Assembly (NCBI RefSeq): GCF_009755885.1
Contig: NZ_VYIX01000002.1
Coordinates: 963,923-1,027,922 of the forward strand
DNA length: 64,000 bases
Direction: 5' to 3'
From: Brachyspira sp. SAP_772
GTDB lineage: Bacteria > Spirochaetota > Brachyspiria > Brachyspirales > Brachyspiraceae
Shown one piece after another: positions 8,669-16,964 of this stretch. Both the position numbers and the translations under genes were made by a program. Below the pieces are notes generated by a model that saw only the letters and a list, made by a program, of their open reading frames with translations, was not told the DNA's origin and did not search any database. The stretch's first letter is position 1; every line of letters begins with the position of its first letter.

Positions 8669-9559
8669 ATGAATAAATTAGGATTAGTTTTAGGAGGCGG
8701 AGGCGGACTTGGAAGCTATGAGATAGGGGTATGGAAAGCTTTGAGAGAATATAATATCGATAGACAGATAAAGGCTATATCAGGGGCTTCTGTTGGTGTA
8801 TTAAATGCATGCTTAATGGCACAAAATGATTATACTATAGCAGAGCATATTTGGACCAAAGAAATAGAAGATAAGATATTATCCAAAAAAAAGATAGACA
8901 GTAAAAACAAAAGCATATCAGCAAATGGAATATTCAGCAGAGAGGGACTGCTTGAGATTATAGATAAATATTTAAATATAGAGACTGTATCAAATTGCAA
9001 ATATCCAATATATGCTGCGGCGGTTAATTTAGAGAGCATTAATGTTGAGTATTTTAAGTTAAATGGAAAAAGTGTAAAAGAGATAAAAGAGATAATGATG
9101 GCTACTAGTGCTATACCTATAATATTTGGAAGGCAGGAGATTAATGGTGTTAATTATGTTGATGGAGGTATTGAGTTTCTAAATGGAAACAATTTGCCTC
9201 TTACTCCTTTATATGAATATGGGTGTGATGAGATTATAGTTGTTAATTTATATAGAGATGCTATAGTTGAAAAGTCTGAAACTTGTAAAGTTTATGAGAT
9301 TGTACCTAATGAAGATATAGGCAGTTTTACTAATGGAGGTTTAGATTTTACTTTAGATGGGGCTATGTATAGAATAGAGAGAGGATATATTGACACTATG
9401 GAGATATTGAAAGCCGTATTTGAGTTTAAAATTATGGAAGATGAAGTTAATTATATGAGTGATAAAATTAAAGATTATAATATGAAAAGTTATAATGAAA
9501 GAAGCAAATTAAAAAGTAAATTGTATAGAGCTATAGATGATTTGAAAATAGATGATTAA
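8669..9559 (+). CDS. Patatin-like phospholipase
   Basis: 296 residues. A lipid acyl hydrolase of the patatin/RssA group with a Ser-Asp dyad: oxyanion glycine loop GGGGGLG (residues 9-15), nucleophile elbow GASVG with Ser41, and the DGG catalytic Asp near residue 166. No signal peptide, so probably cytoplasmic. GGAG precedes the ATG. It is the first of four closely spaced plus-strand genes (patatin, histidine phosphatase, CbiB-like, nitroreductase) with gaps of about 20 bases. Confidence 0.9.
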   Translation: MNKLGLVLGGGGGLGSYEIGVWKALREYNIDRQIKAISGASVGVLNACLMAQNDYTIAEHIWTKEIEDKILSKKKIDSKNKSISANGIFSREGLLEIIDKYLNIETVSNCKYPIYAAAVNLESINVEYFKLNGKSVKEIKEIMMATSAIPIIFGRQEINGVNYVDGGIEFLNGNNLPLTPLYEYGCDEIIVVNLYRDAIVEKSETCKVYEIVPNEDIGSFTNGGLDFTLDGAMYRIERGYIDTMEILKAVFEFKIMEDEVNYMSDKIKDYNMKSYNERSKLKSKLYRAIDDLKIDD

Positions 9560-9580
9560 TAAAATATGGAGCAGCAGAAG

Positions 9581-10171
9581 ATGAAAATTTTATTTATAAG
9601 ACATGGTCAAACAAAAAACAATGCAGAGCAAAGATGGCTTGGCTCTACAGATGTTTCACTTTGGCAAGAGGGGATAAATGCTTTATTAAAAAATAAAAGC
9701 ACTATAGATAAATATAAGCCTTTTGATAAATTATATTCAAGCCCGATGAAAAGATGTGTTGAAACTGCTAAGATATATTTTGATGATATGAGTTTTGAAA
9801 TTATGAATGATTTAAGAGAGAGAGGATTTGGAAAGTTTGAGGGTATGACTTATAGTGAGCTTAAGGATAATCCTTATTATAAAGAGTTTATTAAAAGTTA
9901 TTGGAGAAGTGAAGTACCAAATGGAGAGCTATCTAATAATTTTTTTAATAGAGTTTATAATGTATATTTAAGTATAATAGAAGATATGAAAAAAAATAAT
10001 TTAAAATACACTGCAGTGGTTACTCATGGAGGAATAATTATGACTATATTAGATAAATATAATATAGAAAAACATCCATTTTATGATTATCTTTTACCTA
10101 ATGGTTGCGGATATCTTACCGAAATTATAGAAAATAACAATTTAAAAATAATAGAGAAAATTCTATTATAA
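9581..10171 (+). CDS. Histidine phosphatase family protein (CobC-like)
   Basis: 196 residues. The phosphohistidine signature RHGQT (catalytic His8) opens the protein, and VVTHGGI near residue 148 holds the second His. Members include phosphoglycerate mutase and alpha-ribazole phosphatase (CobC). The CbiB-like gene next door favours a cobalamin role, as an inference. An ATG at 9566 lies in frame, but the ATG at 9581 has GGAG 9 bases upstream, within the first ATG's own codons, so 9581 is preferred. A terminator is not seen before the next gene. Confidence 0.85.
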   Translation: MKILFIRHGQTKNNAEQRWLGSTDVSLWQEGINALLKNKSTIDKYKPFDKLYSSPMKRCVETAKIYFDDMSFEIMNDLRERGFGKFEGMTYSELKDNPYYKEFIKSYWRSEVPNGELSNNFFNRVYNVYLSIIEDMKKNNLKYTAVVTHGGIIMTILDKYNIEKHPFYDYLLPNGCGYLTEIIENNNLKIIEKILL

Positions 10172-10190
10172 AATAACGGAAATTAATTTT

Positions 10191-11183
10191 ATGCAAACTT
10201 TATTAATACTCCCTATATCATTTCTTTTAAATATTTTTGTGTATAAGTTTAAAATTGATATATTTCAATATATAAAGATTCCAATAGAAAAATTGCAATA
10301 TTTATTAAAAGATAAAGTTTATAAAAATAATGAAACATTAGAGCTTATTTTAGGAATAATAGTATCTTTAATAGTTTTATTTATTTCTTTTGTTGTGCCA
10401 TATTTTTTATTTTATCTTTTATATAAAGTTCATTTTTTATTAGGAATTATAATAGAGCTTATAGCGGCATATATTATTATAGGAATAAGAAAACCTTTTG
10501 AAGTTAGCTCTTCAATATATTCTTCTGTTAAATATGTGAATTTAGATGAGGCAAAGAATATTTTGAAAGAAAACACTAATATAGATGTTAATGATATTGA
10601 TAGAGAAAATATTATTAAAAAGACTATAGAATATTCTTCTATTAGTGTGGGAGAAGATTATATATATACTTCTATTTTCTTTCTTTTGGGAGGGATACCT
10701 CTTTGTTTCATGTATAAAATATTATGCATGCTTTCTGATATATCATCAGATAACGATGTTGCTATTGATGAAAACAGAGTTAAAGATAAATATGGAATGT
10801 TTAATATTAATTTTGCATACTATATTAATATGATACCTTCTATATTTGCATTTTTATCATATGCTGTAGCGGATTTTCTTTTGGGATATGATATAAAAAA
10901 GGCTTTTATGGTTTTTAAGAGAGATGGAAATGATAATAAAGCTAGGTTGGAATGTGCTGTTGCAGGAGCTTTGGATATAGAGCTTGGAGGAGAATATTTA
11001 AAAGATTCTGAGATTCATGATAGAATTTTAGTTGGAGATGCTGTTAACAAATTAGAATCTAGTCATATAGTAGCATCTAATAAAATACTTATTATGGGAG
11101 CTATATTTGCTTTATTTGTATTGATTGTTTTAAAACTATTATTTATGCTGTTTGGTATTATTTTTAATAAATTATTTTTTTAA
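10191..11183 (+). CDS. CbiB/CobD-like cobalamin biosynthesis membrane protein, divergent
   Basis: 330 residues with four or five membrane segments. CbiB joins aminopropanol phosphate to cobyric acid in the membrane. The match is clearest in LDEAKNILKENTNIDVNDID, in the YIYTSIFFLLGGIPLCFMYK stretch and in ARLECAVAGALDIELGGEY followed by the RILVGDAVNKLE end. Several residues usual in CbiB, such as the AENLSDG segment, are changed (SISVGED here), so activity may differ. The neighbouring CobC-like phosphatase supports the cobalamin assignment. Confidence 0.75.
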   Translation: MQTLLILPISFLLNIFVYKFKIDIFQYIKIPIEKLQYLLKDKVYKNNETLELILGIIVSLIVLFISFVVPYFLFYLLYKVHFLLGIIIELIAAYIIIGIRKPFEVSSSIYSSVKYVNLDEAKNILKENTNIDVNDIDRENIIKKTIEYSSISVGEDYIYTSIFFLLGGIPLCFMYKILCMLSDISSDNDVAIDENRVKDKYGMFNINFAYYINMIPSIFAFLSYAVADFLLGYDIKKAFMVFKRDGNDNKARLECAVAGALDIELGGEYLKDSEIHDRILVGDAVNKLESSHIVASNKILIMGAIFALFVLIVLKLLFMLFGIIFNKLFF

Positions 11184-11204
11184 TTATTTATTGGGGGAAT
11201 TTTT

Positions 11205-11714
11205 ATGCAAGAAGATATTTTATTTACAAGAAGAAGTATAAGAAAGTATATTAAAGACAAGGCAGTAGAAAAAGAAAAGATAGAGTATATATTAAAAGCT
11301 GCCATGTATGCTCCTTCTGCAAACAATAGAAGAAATTGGGAGTTTATAGTTATAGAGAAAAGAGAGACATTAGATAAAATAGCAGATGTTCACCCTTATG
11401 CTAAAATGCTATATACTGCAACTTTGGCTGTTATAGTATGTGGAGATTTATCTGATGAATCTGGAAAACTTTATTGGCAGCAAAACTGTTCTGCGGCAAT
11501 AGAAAATTTAATGCTAGCTTGTAAGGCAAAAGATTTGGGAAGCGTATGGCTTGGGGTGGCACCTCGTGAAGAGAGAATGAATGAGATTATCAAATTATTT
11601 AATTTACCAGATCATATAAAACCTCTTGGAATAGTTGCTGTGGGCTATCCTGACGGTGAAGTTGCTATGCCTGATAGATTTGAACCGAACAAAATTCATT
11701 ATGAGGCTTATTAA
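11205..11714 (+). CDS. Nitroreductase family protein
   Basis: 169 residues. An FMN-dependent NAD(P)H oxidoreductase fold: RRSIRKY at the N-terminus, the APSANNRRNWEFIVI FMN-binding segment, and the GSVWLGVAPREERMNEI and KPLGIVAVGYP motifs of the C-terminal half. GGGG precedes the ATG. It ends a four-gene run. BluB, the lower-ligand synthase of cobalamin, belongs to the same superfamily, but this protein is shorter and looks like a general nitroreductase, so that link is weak. Confidence 0.9.
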   Translation: MQEDILFTRRSIRKYIKDKAVEKEKIEYILKAAMYAPSANNRRNWEFIVIEKRETLDKIADVHPYAKMLYTATLAVIVCGDLSDESGKLYWQQNCSAAIENLMLACKAKDLGSVWLGVAPREERMNEIIKLFNLPDHIKPLGIVAVGYPDGEVAMPDRFEPNKIHYEAY

Positions 11715-11736
11715 TTTTAATTATTTGATTATTTTA

Positions 11737-11768
11737 TGAGGATTTATTTCCTCAATTTTATATTTTTA
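11737..11768 (+). terminator. Rho-independent terminator
   Basis: Stem TGAGGA/TCCTCA (11737-11742 with 11749-11754) and a T-rich run follow the nitroreductase stop. Confidence 0.65.
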
Positions 11769-11808
11769 TAATATGCATTAAATATATTATAAGAGATAAA
11801 TTAAAGTA

Positions 11809-11880
11809 AAAATGCAGTTCTTTTGGTTCTTTTATACCAATAAAAGAACTGGGGGTGCGGGGGCTAGTCCCCGCAAATAA
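11809..11880 (+). repeat. Intergenic module B (single copy)
   Basis: Two hairpins in a row: AGTTCTTTT with AAAAGAACT, then GCGGGG with CCCCGC around GCTAGT. The loop of the first carries TATACCAAT. The same pair of hairpins, with other loop contents, recurs at six further loci described below. It sits between convergent nitroreductase and recN and is far richer in GC than its surroundings. Confidence 0.85.
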
Positions 11881-11906
11881 TTAAAATATAAAATTTTTTC
11901 TATATA

Positions 11907-13634
11907 TTAAAATAAGCTAGATGACTTTTTGGCATGTTCCAACAATTCTTCTGCATGCTTTATGCTTGCATCTGTTATTTCTTTGCCTGTTATCATTCTT
12001 GCTATTTCATTTACTTTATTAGAATCATTTAACTCTTCTATTGTTGAAGTAACCACATCATCTTTTTCATTTTTTATTACTTTAAAATGATTATTAGCAT
12101 ATATTGCAATTTGTGCTAAGTGAGTAATGCTTAATATTTGTTTTTGTTTGGATAATGCGGCAATTTTCTCTCCTATAACTTCTGCAATTCTTCCGCCGAC
12201 ACCTACATCTATTTCATCAAACACACAAGTCTCGCAGTAATCTCCGCTAGAAAGCACGCTTTTTAATGAAAGCATAATTCTTGATATCTCTCCTCCAGAA
12301 GCAATCTTTCTTAAAGGCTGAAACATAGCTTGCTTATTTGGTGCTATTATAAACTCTATATTGTCTATGCCATTAGAGTTTGCTTTTAAGTTTGTGCCGT
12401 CTATATTAAGTATGCCGTCTTCATCATCTTCATCATATGTAATCTCAACATCAAATTTTGTAGAAGTCATTCCTAAGTCGCACATTTCTTTTTCTATAGC
12501 ATTTATAAAAACATCTTTCTTTGACTTTCTTATATCAGAAATCTCTTTTGCTAATATTGATGTTTTTGCTCTTATGTTTTCTATTTCCTCTTTTAATTTT
12601 AATATATCTTCTTCAGAAAAATTAAGAGACTCCAATTTTTCTTTAGCCTCTTTGGCATAATTAATAATTTCTTTTATATTGTTTCCATATTTCTTTTTTA
12701 ATGTATTTATAAAGAAAAGTCTTTCATTGAGAGCTTGTAATTCTTCTGGGTCGAATTTGGCTTTCGCTCTTATTTCGCTAAATACTGTTTTTATATCTTC
12801 AAGATTTAATGATATAGCTTCTATTTGTGATGCCAAATCTGAAAGCCTATCATCATATTGAGAAATTGATTGTAATGTATTAATGCTTCTTGTAAGTTTT
12901 AAATAAGCACCAGATTCATTTCCAAATATATCTTTATTTATAACAGACAAAGCAGATGCTATATTTTCTGCATTAGACATCATTGCTATATCGTTTTTTA
13001 TCTCTTCATCTTCATTATATTTTAAGTTAGCTTTTTCTATTTCTTCTATAGCATATTCTAAAAAAGATTTTTCTTTTAATATTGTATTTTTATTTTGTGA
13101 TATTTCATTATATTGTTTTATTAGCTTTGTAAGTTTATTATAATTATCTCTATAAACTTGCAGCTTATCTTCAATATTTAAATAAGCATCATAAAAATTA
13201 ATATGATTTGCAACATTAAAAAGAGATTGATGTTCGTGCTGACCATGTATATCTACTATTAAATCTCCTAACTCTTTTAACTCTGCCACACGCACACCAA
13301 TGTTATTTATAAAAGAACGGCTCTTACCATCTTTTGTGATTTCTCTTTTTATATTAAGTTCATTTCCTGTAATTTCTATATTCCATTCTTTTAATTTGCT
13401 TTTTACTATATTTAATGATGATTGCAAAAAGAAAGTCCCTATTACAGTTAGCCTATCTCCATTTAAGCCTACCATTCTTGTAGAGCCTTTCTCACCTGTA
13501 ATTAATTCTAATGCACTAATGATAATGCTTTTTCCAGCACCTGTTTCTCCTGTTAAAACATTAAATCCGTTTTCAAAATTGATTTTTACTTTATCTATTA
13601 ATACAAAATTTCTAATATCTAAATATTTAAGCAT
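11907..13634 (-). CDS. recN: DNA repair protein RecN
   Basis: 575 residues. An SMC-like ATPase acting in double-strand break repair. Walker A GETGAGKS sits near residue 30, a long coiled coil fills about residues 150-380, and the C-terminal ATPase half has SGGEISRIMLSLK and the Walker B VFDEIDVGVGG. Its ATG lies 2 bases after the nadK stop; a GGGG site inside the end of nadK supports coupled translation. The nadK-recN pairing is common in bacteria. Confidence 0.95.
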   Translation of the reverse strand: MLKYLDIRNFVLIDKVKINFENGFNVLTGETGAGKSIIISALELITGEKGSTRMVGLNGDRLTVIGTFFLQSSLNIVKSKLKEWNIEITGNELNIKREITKDGKSRSFINNIGVRVAELKELGDLIVDIHGQHEHQSLFNVANHINFYDAYLNIEDKLQVYRDNYNKLTKLIKQYNEISQNKNTILKEKSFLEYAIEEIEKANLKYNEDEEIKNDIAMMSNAENIASALSVINKDIFGNESGAYLKLTRSINTLQSISQYDDRLSDLASQIEAISLNLEDIKTVFSEIRAKAKFDPEELQALNERLFFINTLKKKYGNNIKEIINYAKEAKEKLESLNFSEEDILKLKEEIENIRAKTSILAKEISDIRKSKKDVFINAIEKEMCDLGMTSTKFDVEITYDEDDEDGILNIDGTNLKANSNGIDNIEFIIAPNKQAMFQPLRKIASGGEISRIMLSLKSVLSSGDYCETCVFDEIDVGVGGRIAEVIGEKIAALSKQKQILSITHLAQIAIYANNHFKVIKNEKDDVVTSTIEELNDSNKVNEIARMITGKEITDASIKHAEELLEHAKKSSSLF

Positions 13635-13636
13635 TA

Positions 13637-14509
13637 CTATATGCCCCAGTTAAGTTTGTTTCTAAGTATATCATAAAATAGTCTATTTGCACTCTGAAAT
13701 ATGTAACAATTTTTATCGCTTATACTTGCTTTTACAGTATCAGTTTTTCCAAATTTATATATATCATAACCATCTATTGTTATCATACCTTTTTTTGATT
13801 TTTGAGAAAGCTTTATCTCTACACTGTCGCCTTTAGGTATAACAAGCGGTCTAAATGTGAGCGAATGAGGTGCTATAGGTACAAAAGACATAGCATCTAT
13901 TGTAGGAGCAATGATTGGACCTCCTGCACTTAAAGCATAGGCAGTAGAACCTGTAGGAGTAGCCACCACCACACCATCTCCAAGTATAGATGATATTTTT
14001 TTACCAGATATATTTATGTCCATATATATAGTTCTTCCATCTAGTTTGCATAATGCAAGTTCATTTATTGCTAAATAATTTTTTGTAGTTTTTGATGTTT
14101 TTATTTCTATGTCTAAAAGTGTTCTAGGCTCTATTTCATATAGAGTCTTTTTATTATTAAAATATTCCTCTATAATAAGATATGCTTCTTCTGGAGGAAT
14201 TTCTGATATGAAGCCTAATGTGCCATTATATATAGGTAAAACAGATATATTATATTTAATAGCTATTTTTAATGCTGATAATAATGTGCCGTCTCCTCCT
14301 ATGGATATAAGCATTGACACATTTTTTAATGTTTTTATTGCTTTATTAATATTATTATAAGATGATATATCATAATCTATAAGTATAGCATCTACATTAT
14401 ATTTGTTTATAATAGTTTTTATTTTTTTTACTATGCTATCAGTATTATTTCTGCTTTTATTTATTATGATGCCTATTGATTTATTTTCTAAATTATTATT
14501 TTTTCTCAT
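13637..14509 (-). CDS. nadK: NAD kinase
   Basis: About 290 residues. Phosphorylates NAD to NADP. The GGDGTLL motif near residue 70, NELAL, and the GDGVVVATPTGSTAYALSAGGPI region are diagnostic. Two starts are possible: TTG at 14539 (ten more residues, KTLYFKKSK...) or ATG at 14509. Neither has a strong ribosome site; the ATG is chosen because the family fold begins just after it. Overlaps operationally with recN downstream. Confidence 0.92.
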   Translation of the reverse strand: MRKNNNLENKSIGIIINKSRNNTDSIVKKIKTIINKYNVDAILIDYDISSYNNINKAIKTLKNVSMLISIGGDGTLLSALKIAIKYNISVLPIYNGTLGFISEIPPEEAYLIIEEYFNNKKTLYEIEPRTLLDIEIKTSKTTKNYLAINELALCKLDGRTIYMDINISGKKISSILGDGVVVATPTGSTAYALSAGGPIIAPTIDAMSFVPIAPHSLTFRPLVIPKGDSVEIKLSQKSKKGMITIDGYDIYKFGKTDTVKASISDKNCYIFQSANRLFYDILRNKLNWGI

Positions 14510-14727
14510 CTTACTTTTCTTAAAATAAAGAGTTTTCAATTAGAATATTATATAAAACTTTTATTAATATATCAAGTAAAATAAAAATATATAATGTATT
14601 TAAAAGGCACAAAATATTATTTTTTATATTTATCTATGTTTTAACTCTATTCTAATTCCCTCCCTATTAACCTTTTTATATTATTAAAAATTTTTGCTTC
14701 AATATTTTATAATGCTTAATAAAAAAG

Positions 14728-14852
14728 CACTCCCGCCCAAGGTTTTTATTAAGCTTATTATATTATAATACCGCACGTTAAATAAAATAATAAATATAAT
14801 TAAAATTGCATTTCAAATTAATTTATATTTCTTGCTTAGTTTACCGTGCGGT
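14728..14852 (-). other. Structured intergenic element, copy 1 (long-loop inverted repeat plus CTTGGGCGGG box)
   Basis: Read on the minus strand: an arm ACCGCACGGTAAA (14840-14852), a 57-base AT-rich loop with a further internal stem, the opposing arm TTTAACGTGCGGT (14770-14782, one mismatch), a 27-base linker, then CCTTGGGCGGGAGTG (14728-14742). The copy at 32354-32476 has the same order and nearly the same spacings. It lies between the lipoprotein terminator and nadK, in a 450-base stretch (14510-14959) without a gene. Confidence 0.65.
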
Positions 14853-14918
14853 GAGTTGAATTTTAAAAATTATAAATGTTTTTTAAATTGAAAAATATTA
14901 TTATTTTTTATTTAAAAG

Positions 14919-14940
14919 GAGGGGATTAAAAATCACCCTC
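14919..14940 (-). terminator. Rho-independent terminator of lipoprotein gene
   Basis: On the minus strand GAGGG-T-GATT pairs with AATC-CCCTC and is followed by CTTTTAAAT. It lies 20 bases after the lipoprotein stop. Confidence 0.7.
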
Positions 14941-14959
14941 TCAATTTAAATATTTTAAT

Positions 14960-15694
14960 TTATTTAACTTCTTTTAAAGTACCTTTTAGTGTGAGAATAT
15001 CATTTTCAAAAGTACCTTGTAAATCTCCTTGCCAATAAGTAATTCCATCTTTTGCCTTATCTGTAACCATTTCAATATTTGCAAAGTCTATATCATTAGA
15101 AATTTGTAATTTGCTCATTTTATTGTTTTCTAAGCCATAACCAATTTTAAATATTCCATTAGTATCAGACTTTAATTCATAAGCCCAAGGATAAACAGTA
15201 GGACCGCCTGCATGTGCATATCTAATGGTGATAACTCCAGTCTCATCTTTTGTAACACCTGTTCCTGTAACTTTTGGTCCATTAGTGCCGTCTAAAGTTT
15301 TTTGTGATATACCAGTTCCTGTCATACCGTCAAAAATGTAAGTTTGTGCAGGTGCAACTCCGTATAACACAAAAAATCCTAATCCTCTTTCAATTTTATT
15401 ATTAGCAAATTGCTTATTTTGATATCTATATGAATCCCAAGATTTTGTAGCTCCTGTAGGTGTAGAAGCTCCTGTAACAGCATCTACTTTAGCATCTATG
15501 TCTCCATAACTTCCTGTAACTTTTAAATATGAGTTTTGCATTATAGTATTATCATCATTAGCTTTTTCACCAAATATAGCTTGAAAGTCTATAGCGAGTG
15601 TTGCAGGCTCTGTTGTAGTTTGATTGTTTGTTTCAGTGTTACTGCCACATGAAATAATAAAAACAGAGAGTGCTAAAATTATTAAATGTTTCAT
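14960..15694 (-). CDS. Lipoprotein of unknown function
   Basis: 244 residues. Lipobox FIISC with Cys16. A Thr/Asn-rich linker leads to a domain beginning about residue 30 (LAIDFQAIFGEKANDD) with several aromatic residues and the motif HAGGPTVYPW, whose GGPTV core is shared with the lipoprotein at 393-1166. The C-terminus is a strand pair, WQGDLQGTFENDILTLKGTLKEVK, suggesting a beta fold. No family recognised. AAGG lies upstream, and a terminator follows the stop. Confidence 0.85.
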   Translation of the reverse strand: MKHLIILALSVFIISCGSNTETNNQTTTEPATLAIDFQAIFGEKANDDNTIMQNSYLKVTGSYGDIDAKVDAVTGASTPTGATKSWDSYRYQNKQFANNKIERGLGFFVLYGVAPAQTYIFDGMTGTGISQKTLDGTNGPKVTGTGVTKDETGVITIRYAHAGGPTVYPWAYELKSDTNGIFKIGYGLENNKMSKLQISNDIDFANIEMVTDKAKDGITYWQGDLQGTFENDILTLKGTLKEVK

Positions 15695-15771
15695 AAATAT
15701 TATCCTTTTTATGTATTTTTAATTGATTATATATTATATACAAAAAAAATAAAATATTTTGAAATTTTAAT

Positions 15772-15808
15772 AAAAAAGAGAGAAGCATAAAAACCTCTCT
15801 CTTTTTTT
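15772..15808. terminator. Terminator of the PepSY-like gene
   Basis: AAAAAAGAGAG and CTCTCTTTTTT arms with a 13-base loop; A and T tracts on both sides make it work on either strand. It separates two minus-strand genes, so it mainly ends the PepSY-like transcript. Confidence 0.8.
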
Positions 15809-15830
15809 TAATATTAATTTCTATTTTCTA

Positions 15831-16265
15831 TTAATCTAATTTATCTCCTACAATTTTACCACTATTATCTACATAAACTTCTCTATTGTTTCCTAGTTTT
15901 AATTTGTAGCTGCTATATTCTTTGCTTACTTCTAAAACAGGAACTTGAGGGTACTTAGTTTCTACTGCTTTCATTACAGCTGCAGGTATGAATTTTGTAG
16001 GTAAGGGCATTTTAGCAGATACATCAGTCCAATCACCATTTCTATCAAAGTCTATTTCAACTCCGCTAGCTAATTCCACCTTAAAGCTGTTTCTATCTTG
16101 TTCAGCATAAACTATCTGATCGCTTGGGAAATTAGCTGATACAAAATCTTGTGCTTTTTTTGGAAGCTGATTAGCCTGTATAGGCATGTCTGCTGCAAAT
16201 ACCGTAGCTATAGATAGCATCATAATAGAAGCAATTAGAATAATTTGTTTTACTTGTTTTTTCAT
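15831..16265 (-). CDS. Periplasmic PepSY-like (DUF2874) protein
   Basis: 144 residues. Signal peptide MKKQVKQIILIAS... likely cut after VFA (residue 24). Two tandem PepSY-like repeats follow, each with a helix and a strand pair: LPKKAQDFVSANFPSDQIV then VEIDFDRNGDWTDV, and IPAAVMKAVETKYPQVP then REVYVDNSGKIVG. Secreted proteins of this type are common in anaerobes and bind unknown ligands. It is expressed from a near-consensus promoter (16303-16331) and followed by a strong terminator, so it is monocistronic. Confidence 0.88.
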   Translation of the reverse strand: MKKQVKQIILIASIMMLSIATVFAADMPIQANQLPKKAQDFVSANFPSDQIVYAEQDRNSFKVELASGVEIDFDRNGDWTDVSAKMPLPTKFIPAAVMKAVETKYPQVPVLEVSKEYSSYKLKLGNNREVYVDNSGKIVGDKLD

Positions 16266-16302
16266 TTTACTCTCCTTAACGGTTTTATTTAAGTATAATA
16301 AT

Positions 16303-16385
16303 AGTATAGTATATTATTTAGCGTTTGTCAAGTTTTTTTACATTTTTTTGTAAAAAGTAAATTATTTTTACATAAAAAATGTAAA
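16303..16385 (-). promoter_or_regulatory. Promoter of PepSY-like gene with nested palindrome upstream
   Basis: On the minus strand TTGACA (16331-16326), 17 bases, TATACT (16308-16303). Immediately upstream of the -35 lies a two-level inverted repeat: outer arms TTTACATTTTTT (16337-16348) and its complement (16374-16385), inner arms GTAAAAA (16350-16356) and TTTTTAC (16365-16371). This is operator-like and lies in the space shared with the divergent marR gene. Confidence 0.65.
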
Positions 16386-16474
16386 ATTCTTTTTGTATTA
16401 TATAAAAATCTTAATCTTTCAAATCTAAATATAGCATTTTATATATAAAAATTCTACAAGTAATAATAATTTAT

Positions 16475-16502
16475 TTGACATTTTTTTTAAGCATTATATA
16501 AT
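16475..16502 (+). promoter_or_regulatory. Promoter of the marR-yczE operon
   Basis: TTGACA (16475-16480), 16 bases, TATAAT (16497-16502). Two TTATAA blocks (about 16514-16533) between the -10 and the start could be an autoregulatory MarR operator, as an inference. Confidence 0.65.
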
Positions 16503-16545
16503 AAGCTATCTCATTATAACAATACTTATTATAAGGATGCTCACA

Positions 16546-16962
16546 TTGGAGAATCTGCACTATTTACTAATGAAAGCTAATTCTATGTTTGCAAAAAGAG
16601 TAATGCTTGAAGCAAACAAAATAGGACTTACATCTGGTCAGCCTAAAGTATTATACTTTTTATCTAAGTTTAAAGAAGCGGATCAGAAAACTATAGCAAA
16701 CTACTTAGAAATAGAGCAGACAACTGTAGGAAGCATATTACTAGGAATGGAAAATGCTGGGCTTATTGTGAGGAAGCAGCATGATGGCAATAGGCGTTCT
16801 CTTTATGTTTCTCTAACAGAAAAAGGAGTAGAAGCTTCAAATTATATGGAGAAAGTTTTTGAGGATATAGAAAGTATTGCTGCAAATGAGATATCAAAAG
16901 AAGACGAAGAAAAATTAAAAGAACTGTTAATGAAAATGTGTCAGTCGCTTAAGGGAGTTTAA
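16546..16962 (+). CDS. MarR-family transcriptional regulator
   Basis: About 138 residues. Winged-helix DNA-binding protein: dimer helices at both ends, recognition helix region DQKTIANYLEIEQTTVGSIL and wing GLIVRKQHDGNRRSLYVSLT. Start choice matters: AAGGA (16533-16537) overlaps the in-frame ATG at 16537, which is too close, whereas the TTG at 16546 lies 8 bases after it, so TTG is preferred (MENLHYLLMKAN...). The YczE-type membrane gene follows after 2 bases and is the likely target. Confidence 0.88.
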   Translation: MENLHYLLMKANSMFAKRVMLEANKIGLTSGQPKVLYFLSKFKEADQKTIANYLEIEQTTVGSILLGMENAGLIVRKQHDGNRRSLYVSLTEKGVEASNYMEKVFEDIESIAANEISKEDEEKLKELLMKMCQSLKGV

Positions 16963-16964
16963 TT

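Noticed and set aside
11205-11714. BluB, 5,6-dimethylbenzimidazole synthase
   Set aside because: Same superfamily and near cobalamin genes, but shorter and with a general nitroreductase pattern.
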